9,591 bases of DNA from Micrococcales bacterium (GTDB lineage Bacteria > Actinomycetota > Actinomycetes > Actinomycetales > Dermatophilaceae): assembly GCA_030452775.1 (NCBI GenBank), contig JAKDLQ010000076.1:1-9591 (forward strand), in the 5' to 3' direction. Position numbers and translations under genes: made by a program. Shown one piece after another: positions 1 through 6,711 of the stretch (within the stretch, counting starts at the first letter, position 1; each line of letters starts with the position of its first letter). A model generated the notes under the pieces. It worked only from the letters and a program-made list of their open reading frames with translations, was not told the origin of the DNA and searched no databases.

Positions 1-94
1 TGCTGCGGGTGTCGTGCGATCCGGGCTGGGCCTGGGCTGATGCCTGGGGTTGGGCTGGGCCCGCTCTGCTGCTGCTTGGGTCTTCTGCTCTGGC

Positions 95-385
95 TCAGCG
101 CGCGAAGAGGGCGCGCGTGCTGCTCTCGTGCTCCGCGTAGGACGACGAGGCCCTCATCGTCAGCTGGCCGATATCGCCGAGCAGTTGGGTGACCTTGCCC
201 TGGGTGGCCTGGAAGTCGAGCATGACCCGCTCGAACTCGACCTTGGCCGGGCCCTCCCAGGCGCCGTTGAGCGAGGCGAGCCGGGCGCGCAGCTCGGCCA
301 TGGTGGACTGGACGGTGTCGGCGATGCGGTGGATGTCACCGGCTGCGCCCGAGATGCGCTCGGTGTCGATGATCGAACGGGACAT
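95..385 (-). CDS. WXG100 family (ESAT-6-like) type VII secretion target
   Basis: A 96-residue protein with the length and layout of the WXG100 family: two amphipathic helices joined by a turn carrying W-E-G at residues 43-45 (N-G-A-W-E-G). The second helix is rich in Q, T and hydrophobic residues, and the tail is charged (Y-A-E-H-E-S-S). Family members form helical-hairpin dimers and are exported by ESX/type VII machinery, or serve as its partners. The open frame runs back to 646, but the start at 385 gives the family length and has an AAGGAG ribosome binding site (396-401, minus strand) about ten bases upstream. The longer frame would overlap the divergent gene. No second WXG100 gene or Ecc component is visible, but the window ends 94 bases downstream. 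A TACGGT -10-like box (439-444, minus) could serve it. Confidence 0.88.
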   Translation of the reverse strand: MSRSIIDTERISGAAGDIHRIADTVQSTMAELRARLASLNGAWEGPAKVEFERVMLDFQATQGKVTQLLGDIGQLTMRASSSYAEHESSTRALFAR

Positions 386-395
386 GGGTGCTGCG

Positions 396-401
396 CTCCT
401 T
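396..401 (-). promoter_or_regulatory. Ribosome binding site of the WXG100 gene
   Basis: AAGGAG on the minus strand, ten bases before the ATG at 385-383. It decides the start among several in-frame codons upstream. Confidence 0.6.
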
Positions 402-471
402 GGTGGCCCGGCCGGCACGGCGCCGACCTCACCCTCGAACCGTAGTTTGTTTGCGTTTGCCTCCGTTCGCT

Positions 472-480
472 TTATCCACA
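472..480 (+). promoter_or_regulatory. Single perfect DnaA box (TTATCCACA)
   Basis: TTATCCACA matches the classical DnaA-box consensus TTATNCACA exactly. It lies in the 120-base divergent gap and spans about where the -35 of the 506 gene would be, given the TAGAGT box at 493-498. I saw no second box, so it is not an origin; it may be a regulatory or DnaA-titration site, or chance. Confidence 0.5.
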
Positions 481-492
481 GGGATGACTGGT

Positions 493-498
493 TAGAGT
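493..498 (+). promoter_or_regulatory. -10 box TAGAGT for a leaderless DUF4031-Nudix transcript
   Basis: TAGAGT fits the actinobacterial TANNNT -10 pattern and ends seven bases before the ATG at 506. Transcription would therefore start at or next to the A of the start codon. No Shine-Dalgarno sequence precedes the ATG, which supports a leaderless mRNA. No good -35 hexamer is visible. Confidence 0.5.
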
Positions 499-505
499 TC
501 GGGGC

Positions 506-1282
506 ATGACCCTGTGGATCGATGAGCCGATCTGGCCGGCGCACAGCCGGCTCTTCGCCCACCTGGTCAGCGACGTGAGCTATGACGAGTTGCACCGGTT
601 CGCGCGGATGCAGGGCCTGCACCCCCGATCCTTCGAGGGAGACCACTACGACGTGCCCCAGGAGCGCTGGCAGGATCTCGTCGCGGCCGGAGCGAGCCCC
701 ACGACGGGCGTGGATCTCGTCCGGCGGCTCAACGCCTCGGGCTTACGACTGCGCAAGCGCAAGGGGGACCGCGGCCTCATGCGGCATCTCGGCGTGCCCG
801 TGCTCGGCGGGGTGAGTGACGTCGACCTCGTCGCCTCGAAGGTCCCGGTCCGTGAGGAGGCGGTGTTCGCCGCGATGGTCTTCCTCCGGGACCGGTGCGG
901 CCACTTCGCGGCGGTCTACAGCCTCCGGCGAGCCGAGTGGGGATCGCCGGGAGGGTCGAGAGAGCCGGGTGAGCGGCCGATCGAGACCGCCGTCCGCGAG
1001 GTGTCGGAGGAGACCGGCATTCTCATCCCCGAGGACATCGTGCACCCGGGCGGCTACGAGCGGTTCACGCCACGGACGGCGGGCAACGTCATCGACCCTA
1101 GACGGCCCTACCTGCAGGTCTACCGGGCGCGGCTCGAGGACGTCAGGCCGGACATCACGCAGGGCGACGACGGCATTCGTGAGACACGGTGGGTGACTGC
1201 CCCGGAGTACGCGGCGCTGTGCGGCCACCTGTTCTGGTGGCCCCTTGCCGTCGAGAACTTCCCCGACCTCGCCTCGCAGTGA
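506..1282 (+). CDS. DUF4031 domain-Nudix hydrolase fusion protein
   Basis: A 258-residue two-domain protein. Residues about 3-85 match DUF4031 (W-I-D-E-P-I-W at 4-10, H-L-V-S-D at 19-23, H-P-R-S-F-E-G-D-H-Y at 39-48), a small domain of unknown function common in Actinobacteria. Residues about 115-255 form a Nudix hydrolase. The Nudix box is complete: G150, E156, R164-E165, E168-E169, G171 and a hydrophobic residue at 172, fitting GX5EX7REUXEEXGU, so metal binding and catalysis should be intact. Nudix enzymes cleave nucleoside diphosphates linked to another group; the substrate cannot be read from sequence. Many actinobacteria carry DUF4031 alone, so the fusion suggests a shared pathway. The ATG at 506 begins exactly at the DUF4031 start and lacks a ribosome binding site, consistent with leaderless translation. 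Confidence 0.87.
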   Translation: MTLWIDEPIWPAHSRLFAHLVSDVSYDELHRFARMQGLHPRSFEGDHYDVPQERWQDLVAAGASPTTGVDLVRRLNASGLRLRKRKGDRGLMRHLGVPVLGGVSDVDLVASKVPVREEAVFAAMVFLRDRCGHFAAVYSLRRAEWGSPGGSREPGERPIETAVREVSEETGILIPEDIVHPGGYERFTPRTAGNVIDPRRPYLQVYRARLEDVRPDITQGDDGIRETRWVTAPEYAALCGHLFWWPLAVENFPDLASQ

Positions 1283-1427
1283 AACGGACCGGCCCGGACC
1301 CATAGCCCGCCTCCGCGGCTGGCGCACCGGCAGACGCGGTGTTGGCGCGCTCGCCGATGTGGTGACACGCTGGGAGTCGGACGCGGATCGAGGCAACAGA
1401 GGTCCGTCCCACGATGACGACTGACGC

Positions 1428-1433
1428 GAGGTG
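1428..1433 (+). promoter_or_regulatory. Ribosome binding site of the malic enzyme gene
   Basis: GAGGTG eight bases before the ATG at 1442. It favours 1442 over the out-of-frame ATG at 1435. The rest of the 159-base gap after the Nudix gene shows no clear promoter or terminator. Confidence 0.6.
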
Positions 1434-1441
1434 AATGGCTC

Positions 1442-2824
1442 ATGACTGCACCAAGCCCCGGCTATGCGATCACGGTCCGGGTCGAGACCCCGGTCTCGAC
1501 CGATGCGACCGGCGCCCTCGTTGCCGCCGTCGAGCGGGCCAAAGGGGCGCTCACGGCGCTCGACATCGCCGAGTCCACCTACGAGCGGCTCGTCGTCGAC
1601 CTCACGTGCGACACCGCCGACGCCGACCACGCGCAGCGGGTCCGCGAGGAACTCGCCGCGGTGCCCGGCGTCACGGTGCGCAAGGTCAGTGATCGGACCT
1701 TCCTCATGCACCTCGGTGGCAAGATCGAGGTCAATCCGAAGTCGCCGATCAGGCACCGCGATGACCTGTCCCGCATCTACACGCCCGGCGTGGCCCGAGT
1801 GTGCCTCGCGATCGCCGAGAATCCGGCCGATGCGCGCCGCCTGACGATCAAGCGCAACACGGTCGCGGTCGTCACCGACGGATCCGCAGTCCTCGGCCTC
1901 GGCAACATCGGTCCGGCCGCCGCGCTGCCGGTGATGGAGGGGAAAGCTGCCCTGTTCAAACAGTTCGCCGGCGTCGACGCCTGGCCGGTCTGCCTCGACA
2001 CGCAGGACACCGAGGAGATCATCGCGGTCGTCAAGGCGATCGCCCCCGTCTACGGCGGGATCAACCTCGAGGACATCGCGGCGCCGCGCTGCTTCGAGAT
2101 CGAGCGACGGCTGCGCCGGGAGCTCGACATCCCCGTCTTCCACGACGACCAGCACGGCACGGCCATCGTCGTCATCGCCGCCCTCACCAATGCGCTGCGC
2201 GTCGTCGGCAAGCGACTCGAGGACGTCCGGATCGCCGTCAGCGGTGTCGGTGCGGCCGGGCACGCCGTCATCACCCTCCTGCTCGCCCTGGGTGCGGGCG
2301 AGATCGTCGCCTGCGGCAGCCGCGGCGCCATCCATCGCGGCGAGAGCTATGCGGACCCGGATCGGCAGTGGATCGCCGATCACACCAACGCAGCGGATGA
2401 GTCAGGCACTCTGCGTGAGGTGCTGAAGGACTCCGACGTCTTCATCGGGGTGTCGGCACCGAATCTGCTGACCGGCGCCGACATCGCGACGATGCGTGCT
2501 GACGCCATCGTCTTCGCCATGGCCAACCCCGACCCCGAGGTCGACCCGCTGGCGGCCGGAGAGCACGCTGCCGTCGTCGCGACCGGCCGCTCCGACTACC
2601 CCAACCAGATCAACAACGTGCTCGCCTTCCCCGGCTTCTTCCGAGGCATGCTCGATGCGGGTGTCGCGGATATCACCCAGGAGATCATGGTCGCGGCGGC
2701 GACGGCGATCGCGGACTCGGTGACGCCCACCGAGCTCAACGCCAGCTACATCGTCCCGTCTGTCTTCGACCCTGTCGTCGCACCAGCCGTCGCCGCGGCC
2801 GTGCGCGCGACTGTCGGGACGTGA
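1442..2824 (+). CDS. Malic enzyme (NAD(P)-dependent, oxaloacetate-decarboxylating) with N-terminal ACT-like domain
   Basis: A 460-residue protein of the short bacterial malic enzyme type. It converts malate to pyruvate and CO2 while reducing NAD or NADP, linking the TCA cycle to pyruvate. Residues about 8-88 resemble an ACT regulatory domain. Catalysis is complete: Tyr113 in Y-T-P-G-V, Lys168 in E-G-K-A, metal ligands Glu210-Asp211 and Asp235-Asp236 in F-H-D-D-Q-H-G-T. The Rossmann glycine motif is at 268-273 (G-V-G-A-A-G), N-P-D-P-E at 362-366, and the family S-D-Y-P-N-Q-I-N-N at 384-392. NAD versus NADP use cannot be decided safely, so no symbol is given. The stop codon lies in a 15-base sequence that is repeated just downstream. 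Confidence 0.95.
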   Translation: MTAPSPGYAITVRVETPVSTDATGALVAAVERAKGALTALDIAESTYERLVVDLTCDTADADHAQRVREELAAVPGVTVRKVSDRTFLMHLGGKIEVNPKSPIRHRDDLSRIYTPGVARVCLAIAENPADARRLTIKRNTVAVVTDGSAVLGLGNIGPAAALPVMEGKAALFKQFAGVDAWPVCLDTQDTEEIIAVVKAIAPVYGGINLEDIAAPRCFEIERRLRRELDIPVFHDDQHGTAIVVIAALTNALRVVGKRLEDVRIAVSGVGAAGHAVITLLLALGAGEIVACGSRGAIHRGESYADPDRQWIADHTNAADESGTLREVLKDSDVFIGVSAPNLLTGADIATMRADAIVFAMANPDPEVDPLAAGEHAAVVATGRSDYPNQINNVLAFPGFFRGMLDAGVADITQEIMVAAATAIADSVTPTELNASYIVPSVFDPVVAPAVAAAVRATVGT

Positions 2825-2841
2825 GCACTGTCGGGACGTGA
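2810..2841 (+). repeat. Two direct copies of a 15-mer spanning the malic enzyme stop codon
   Basis: ACTGTCGGGACGTGA occurs at 2810-2824 and 2827-2841, with two bases between them. The first copy encodes the last residues (T-V-G-T) and the TGA stop; the second is untranslated. It looks like a small local duplication. Confidence 0.8.
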
Positions 2842-2947
2842 AACCCAGCGCGGCAGGGAGCGGCGCACACCGAGCCCGGGGCGAGCCGCCGCAGGCTGCC
2901 CGCCTCCACACGAGTTCGTATGCCGCCCACACCTCCCTGGAGAGCGA

Positions 2948-2992
2948 CTAGAGTCACCTAGACAACGGAGTTTTCTAGACGAGTCTAGGTGG
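2948..2992 (+). promoter_or_regulatory. Operator-like array of four CTAG cores, with a hairpin over the ATPase ribosome binding site
   Basis: CTAG occurs at 2948, 2958, 2975 and 2985, giving spacings of 10, 17 and 10 bases, so each pair is one helical turn apart. The last two form a tight palindrome, CTAGAC-GA-GTCTAG (2975-2988). A wider perfect inverted repeat joins CACCTAGAC (2955-2963) to GTCTAGGTG (2983-2991). The right arm contains the AGGTG of the ribosome binding site (AGGTGG 2987-2992), so the RNA could hide the start. A TAGAGT -10-like box (2949-2954) overlaps the first core. The cores resemble GT-N-TA-N-AC sites of GntR/HutC-type regulators, but the regulator is not in this window. 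Confidence 0.6.
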
Positions 2993-2997
2993 GTGTC

Positions 2998-4287
2998 ATG
3001 GAGGGAAGCGTTTACACACCGGGTGCCGGCCATTCGCCGCCGGTGCTTGCGGGCCGTGATGATCTGCTGCGCGACTGGCACCTCGTCCTCAACGGCGTCG
3101 CGGCCGTCGGCCGGGTGCGAGCCCAGGACATGGTCCTCGCCGGCCCTCGCGGGGTGGGAAAGACTGCGGCGCTGACGGTCTTCGGCGGGCTGGCCAAGGA
3201 CCAGGGCTACGAGGTCGTCGGCCTCCAGGCGGTCAGCGGCCAAGCCGGGTTGGTGGAGGCGCTGCTGCAGCGGGCACGCATTCGGATCGCCGACGAGGCC
3301 GGCCCGTGGAAGCGGGCCAGGCATGCCTTCGAACGCGTCGGCGGCGTCAGTCTCAGCGTCGCCGGCATCGGGACCGGGCTCGCCATTCGGCAACCGCGCG
3401 CGACCGTCCCCATGACGGACGCCGGCAACCTCGCCGGGGCGTTGGCGACGCTCGCGACAGAGGTGCGCCGTGACGCCCCCACCGGTGGCCTGCTCGTCAC
3501 CATCGACGAGATGCAGGGCGCCTCACCTGCAGACCTCGCCCTCCTCGCTGCCACCCTGCATCGGCTCAACGTCGATCACCCGAGCGCTGCGGTGGCCTTC
3601 GCCGGAACGGGCCTGCCGCACACCCCCGAAACGCTTCGACAAGCGGGGGTGACGCACCCAGACCGGCTGTTCGCGCTCGAGCCCATCCCGCTGACGCTGG
3701 CAGCGGATGACGCGACGTATGCCGTGGTCGAGGCGGCCCGTCGGGTCGGCGTCCTCTGGGAGCCGAGCGCCGCAGATGCGATCGCAACGGTCAGCAACGG
3801 CTATCCAGCGCACCTGCAGCTCTTCGCCCACGCCGCGTGGACCGAGGCCACCGGGCCGAATCGGATCACCCTCGCGGATGTCGAGGCGGCGATCCCCAAG
3901 GTCGCCAAGCAGATCGAGCAACGCACACTCGGCCCGCGCTGGGACCGGATCCACGACCGCCAGATGGAGTTCCTGGCGGCCTTGGCGCTGCTGGGCGGGC
4001 GCACGTCGACAGCGAAGGTTGCCATCGCCCTGAACCGAAGCACCAAAGACCTGTCCTGGATCCGTGACGCCCTCATCGCCGAGGGCGACATCTACGCCCC
4101 CAAACGCGGTCAGATCGCCATGGCGGTGCCTCTCCTGCGCCGCTACGTGCTCACGCACTACGAGCAGTCTCGGCCCGATGCCGCCACACCCCTGCTGAGT
4201 CTGGCGGACATGCGGCGCAATGTGGCCGGTGATGGGTCGCTCTCCACCAGCGATGGTGGGGGCTCGCCCGGTCAGGGCTCGTCGTGA
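2998..4287 (+). CDS. AAA+ ATPase with C-terminal winged helix (Orc1/Cdc6-like fold), ATP-binding protein
   Basis: A 429-residue protein from the ATG at 2998. Walker A is G-P-R-G-V-G-K-T at residues 49-56 and Walker B is L-L-V-T-I-D-E-M-Q with D170-E171. A sensor-1-like strand (A-V-A-F-A-G-T-G) starts near 198, and a G-Y-P-A-H-L-Q-L sensor-2-like helix lies at 268-275. A winged-helix domain follows at about 320-390. Residues after about 400 are Ser/Gly-rich. The arrangement is that of Orc1/Cdc6- or STAND-like ATPases, but the role in the cell is unknown. A GTG at 2989 would add three residues; ATG 2998 is preferred because AGGTGG lies five bases before it. The last codon and stop overlap the glycerate kinase start (GTGA), suggesting coupled translation. 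An operator-like array precedes it. Confidence 0.82.
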   Translation: MEGSVYTPGAGHSPPVLAGRDDLLRDWHLVLNGVAAVGRVRAQDMVLAGPRGVGKTAALTVFGGLAKDQGYEVVGLQAVSGQAGLVEALLQRARIRIADEAGPWKRARHAFERVGGVSLSVAGIGTGLAIRQPRATVPMTDAGNLAGALATLATEVRRDAPTGGLLVTIDEMQGASPADLALLAATLHRLNVDHPSAAVAFAGTGLPHTPETLRQAGVTHPDRLFALEPIPLTLAADDATYAVVEAARRVGVLWEPSAADAIATVSNGYPAHLQLFAHAAWTEATGPNRITLADVEAAIPKVAKQIEQRTLGPRWDRIHDRQMEFLAALALLGGRTSTAKVAIALNRSTKDLSWIRDALIAEGDIYAPKRGQIAMAVPLLRRYVLTHYEQSRPDAATPLLSLADMRRNVAGDGSLSTSDGGGSPGQGSS

Positions 4288-5420
4288 CCGTGCTCATTGC
4301 GACCGGCACGTTCAAGGGGTCGCTCGGTGCTGGCGAGGTCACCTCGGCCGTGGCTGCGGGCATCCGGGAGGTGATCGAGCCGGGCATCGTCATCATGCCC
4401 GTCGCCGACGGCGGTGACGGCACCGTGGCGGCTGTGGTGGCTGCCGGCTTCACGCCCGTCCCGGTCGTAGCGTCGGGCCCCACCCGAGTCCCGGTCGCAG
4501 CCACGTGGGCGCGTTGCGGCGACACCGCGGTCATCGAGATGGCCGACGTCTGCGGCCTCGCGCGGCTGCCCGGTGGCCGGCTCGAGCCGCTGACAGCGAC
4601 CAGCCATGGGCTCGGGGAGGTTATCGCCGCGGCGATCGAGGCCGGCTGCTCCGAGATCATCGTCGGCGTCGGCGGCAGCGCGAGTACGGACGGGGGAGCC
4701 GGACTCGTCCGAGCTCTCGGCGCGCGCCTGTTGGACGTCGACGGGCGCGACGTCGGCGACGGTGGCGCGGCGCTGCCCGGCGTTGCCGCGGTGGACCTGA
4801 CCGCGCTGCACCGCAGGATCGCCGGAGTCCGCATCGTCCTTGCGAGCGACGTCGACAACCCCCTCGTCGGTCCCCGCGGCTCCGCGGCTGTCTATGGTCC
4901 GCAGAAGGGTGCGAGCGAGGCGGCGGTCACGGCCCTGGACGCGGCACTCAGCCACTGGGCCGATGTCGTCTCGCAGGCCACCGGGCGCGACGATCGCGAC
5001 AGGCCCGGGGCCGGGGCGGCCGGCGGCGTCGGCTACGCCGCGCTCGCCCTGCTCGGCGCCGAGCTGCGGCCGGGCATCGACCTCGTCCTCGAGCTGGTCG
5101 GCTTCGGCGCCGCCCTCGACGGCGCCGTCCTCGTCGTCACCGGAGAGGGGGCGCTCGACGAGCAGACCCTGCATGGCAAGACGCCGGCCGGGGTCGCCGC
5201 GGCGGCCGCGGCACGTGGGATCCCCGTGGTCGCCGTCTGCGGCCGGACGTCCCTGACCCCGGCGCAGCTCGAAGCGGCCGGGATCCGCGACGTCTATGCT
5301 CTCACCGACCTCGAGCCGGACGAGCAGCGCTGTCTCGCGGAGCCGGCACCGCTGCTCGTCCGCCTCGGTGCGCATCTCGCTCGTGACCAGTTGCTGACTC
5401 CGAGGGGACCTCGCCGCTGA
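4284..5420 (+). CDS. Glycerate kinase (GlxK/GarK family)
   Basis: A 378-residue enzyme of the GlxK/GarK glycerate kinase family, which phosphorylates D-glycerate with ATP and feeds it into glycolysis. Family motifs in order: F-K-G-S-L (10-14), P-V-A-D-G-G-D-G-T (39-47), G-V-G-G-S-A-S-T-D-G-G (128-138), S-D-V-D-N-P-L (188-194), Y-G-P-Q-K-G (204-209), G-E-G-A-L-D-E-Q-T (287-295) and G-K-T-P-A-G-V (298-304). Length is normal. Unusually, the near-universal Asp two residues before F-K-G-S-L is Gly8 (A-T-G-T-F-K). The GTG start at 4284 overlaps the ATPase stop by four bases with no clear ribosome binding site of its own, so it probably depends on translation of the ATPase gene. Confidence 0.93.
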   Translation: MTVLIATGTFKGSLGAGEVTSAVAAGIREVIEPGIVIMPVADGGDGTVAAVVAAGFTPVPVVASGPTRVPVAATWARCGDTAVIEMADVCGLARLPGGRLEPLTATSHGLGEVIAAAIEAGCSEIIVGVGGSASTDGGAGLVRALGARLLDVDGRDVGDGGAALPGVAAVDLTALHRRIAGVRIVLASDVDNPLVGPRGSAAVYGPQKGASEAAVTALDAALSHWADVVSQATGRDDRDRPGAGAAGGVGYAALALLGAELRPGIDLVLELVGFGAALDGAVLVVTGEGALDEQTLHGKTPAGVAAAAAARGIPVVAVCGRTSLTPAQLEAAGIRDVYALTDLEPDEQRCLAEPAPLLVRLGAHLARDQLLTPRGPRR

Positions 5421-5439
5421 GGCCTCCGATGTCCATGTA

Positions 5440-5463
5440 GCCGGGTCATGCGACCCGGCGTTT
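5440..5463 (+). terminator. Probable intrinsic terminator after the glycerate kinase gene
   Basis: A perfect 8-bp GC-rich stem, GCCGGGTC / GACCCGGC, with the four-base loop ATGC, followed by GTTT. It lies 20 bases after the stop at 5420. The T tract is short, as is common in high-GC genomes. The stretch from 5464 to 5647 shows nothing else I can support. Confidence 0.6.
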
Positions 5464-5647
5464 GGCGGCTATGCACAGTCATGCGAGACCACCTCTGACC
5501 CGGCGCGCGGCGACGATCGGCGTTTCGGTGTCCATGGCTCTTGCGGGCCCTTGCCGTGGTCATCGGCTTCGGGCGGTGCCAAGAGCCGTACGTCGGTCCT
5601 GACCGGGACATCGGATGACGCGGTCGCCCAGCAGGCAGGAGTTAGGA

Positions 5648-6126
5648 CTATGTGACGCGTTGGGCGTGGCGGGTGAGCCAGAAGGTGCTGAACAGGGGTC
5701 CTCCGACGGTGACGATCAGGAACACGATCGTATAGCCAACACCCGGCCCGACTGGTGGTGCAGTACTGCACGATGACGCTGCTGCTCGGCAGCGGTGGCA
5801 TTGGTGCCGGTCCGCAACTGGCGGTGATGGAGGCGGCGATGCCGCCCAGCACTACCGGGGTGAACAGGCCGCCGGGCACCAGCAAGGTGGCGATGAGTTT
5901 GTCTTTGGTGCGCCAGGTGGTTGAGGTCCATCGCAGCACAGCTCCGGCGAGCCAGCCGACAAATGGCACGATGATCCCCCCGATGAGCAGCAGGACGATC
6001 GCAGTGAGATCGCAGTGACATCGCGGGTGGCGATCCGCGGCCGGTCCGGCGGGAGCTCCGCGCGGGCGGACTCGGCGATCTCGGCCGGCGTGCCGAGTTG
6101 GTCCAACATGGTGGCGACCGCCGCAC
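5648..6126 (-). pseudogene. Frameshifted remnant of a HAAS-domain (DUF1700-like) membrane protein
   Basis: Three pieces in order read as one protein. The first, from about 6120, is V-A-T-M-L-D-Q-L-G-T-P-A-E-I-A-E-S-A-R, typical of the end of a HAAS domain. The second, to about 5750, has a membrane helix (I-V-L-L-L-I-G-G-I-I-V-P-F-V-G-W), then R-W-T-S-T-T-W-R-T-K-D-K-L-I and a second helix rich in V, L, G and I. The third has a helix (V-G-Y-T-I-V-F-L-I-V) and ends at TAG 5650-5648. Break one is an exact 11-bp tandem duplication (5997-6018); removing a copy restores the frame. Break two is near 5744-5752 and fits one extra base. Pieces one and three share a frame. Upstream, the frame meets TGA (6139-6137) and TAG (6175-6173), so the N-terminal half is lost or unrecognisable. 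Confidence 0.7.
5997..6018. repeat. 11-bp perfect tandem duplication causing a frameshift
   Basis: GATCGCAGTGA occurs twice back to back (5997-6007 and 6008-6018). Deleting one copy joins R-D-V-T-A directly to I-V-L-L-L-I-G-G on the minus strand and restores the membrane protein frame. Confidence 0.9.
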
Positions 6127-6242
6127 AGATCGAGGCTCAGAAGTCGATCAGCAGCCGCCTGAACTCGGACGGCTACGCCGACAGTTACTCAAGCGAATAC
6201 GACCAGGCGAGAGTGCATGTGATCTCGCGCCAGAGGATTGGC

Positions 6243-6248
6243 TACCGT
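6243..6248 (+). promoter_or_regulatory. -10-like box TACCGT before the kinase-like remnant
   Basis: TACCGT ends six bases before the GTG at 6255, the leaderless geometry also seen at 493, 6700 and 7716. No convincing -35 or ribosome binding site is present. Confidence 0.35.
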
Positions 6249-6254
6249 CCAGGT

Positions 6255-6599
6255 GTGGGCATCTGGAACTACCTGATCGAGGGCGTCTCGGGCACCGGCA
6301 AGACGTCGGTGTGCAGGGAGCTACGCCAGCGCGGGTACTACGCCGTCAATGGCGACACCGAGTTGGCGTTTCAGGGACCAGTTACCGGTGAGCCGAAGGA
6401 TTGGGGTGCCGTCGCACTGGCAGCACATCTGGCAAGTGGACCCCGTGCGCGCGCCCTTGTCACCGATCAGACTGAGCGCTTCACCTTCTTCTGTGGCGGC
6501 TCGCGGAACTTCTCGAAGTTCGTGGACCTGTTTGACGCAGTCTTCGTCCTGGGGGTCGATGTGGAGACCTTGAGCCGACGACTAGACAGTTCCGGCTGA
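6255..6599 (+). pseudogene. P-loop kinase-like (AAA-family) protein, frame-disturbed and truncated
   Basis: From the GTG at 6255 the frame reads 114 residues. W-N-Y-L-I-E-G-V-S-G-T-G-K-T holds a Walker A at residues 10-17, followed by R-G-Y-Y-A-V-N-G-D (to 34) and F-F-C-G-G-S-R-N-F-S-K-F (78-89). These belong to a family of about 180-residue small nucleotide-binding, kinase-like proteins of unknown substrate. Between about 6399 and 6450 the conserved text continues one base off: V-P-S-H-W-Q-H-I-W-Q-V-D appears there, replaced in the main frame by A-V-A-L-A-A-H-L. The return coincides with a GCGCGCGC run (6447-6454). The protein stops right after R-R-L-D, so the usual C-terminal third is missing, and I find no trace of it in 6600-6711. 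The open frame extends back to 6015, but that part overlaps the antisense remnant and resembles nothing. Confidence 0.6.
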
Positions 6600-6699
6600 T
6601 GCAGGCATGTCCGGCACGCGGCGATAGGACGAAGGTAGGCAGCGGCTCGTGCGGCCTGGCGGCGGTGGGGGCGGATCGACGATCGCCCAGCAGCGGGCC

Positions 6700-6705
6700 T
6701 AGCGT
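6700..6705 (+). promoter_or_regulatory. -10 box TAGCGT for a leaderless ASCH-gene transcript
   Basis: TAGCGT ends six bases before the ATG at 6712. A weak -35 (TCGACG, 6676-6681) lies 18 bases upstream. No ribosome binding site is present, so leaderless translation is likely. Confidence 0.5.
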
Positions 6706-6711
6706 GTTGCG

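Noticed and set aside
472..480. Replication origin
   Set aside because: Only one DnaA box is present, with no box cluster, AT-rich unwinding region or dnaA/dnaN nearby.
386..646. N-terminal extension of the WXG100 frame back to 646
   Set aside because: It would overlap the divergent Nudix gene and exceed the family length; the start at 385 has a good ribosome binding site.
743..2383. 546-codon open frame on the minus strand
   Set aside because: It is antisense to the Nudix and malic enzyme genes, has the D/R/G-rich text typical of shadow frames in GC-rich DNA, and shows no domain.
3523..4158. 211-codon minus-strand open frame
   Set aside because: It is antisense to the AAA+ ATPase and rich in R, G and D, without motifs.
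4272..5375. 367-codon minus-strand open frame
   Set aside because: It is a shadow of the glycerate kinase gene, which has every family motif on the plus strand.
6015..6254. Long N-terminal part of the kinase-like frame
   Set aside because: Its first half is antisense to the HAAS remnant and the text is not family-like; the conserved part begins at the GTG at 6255.
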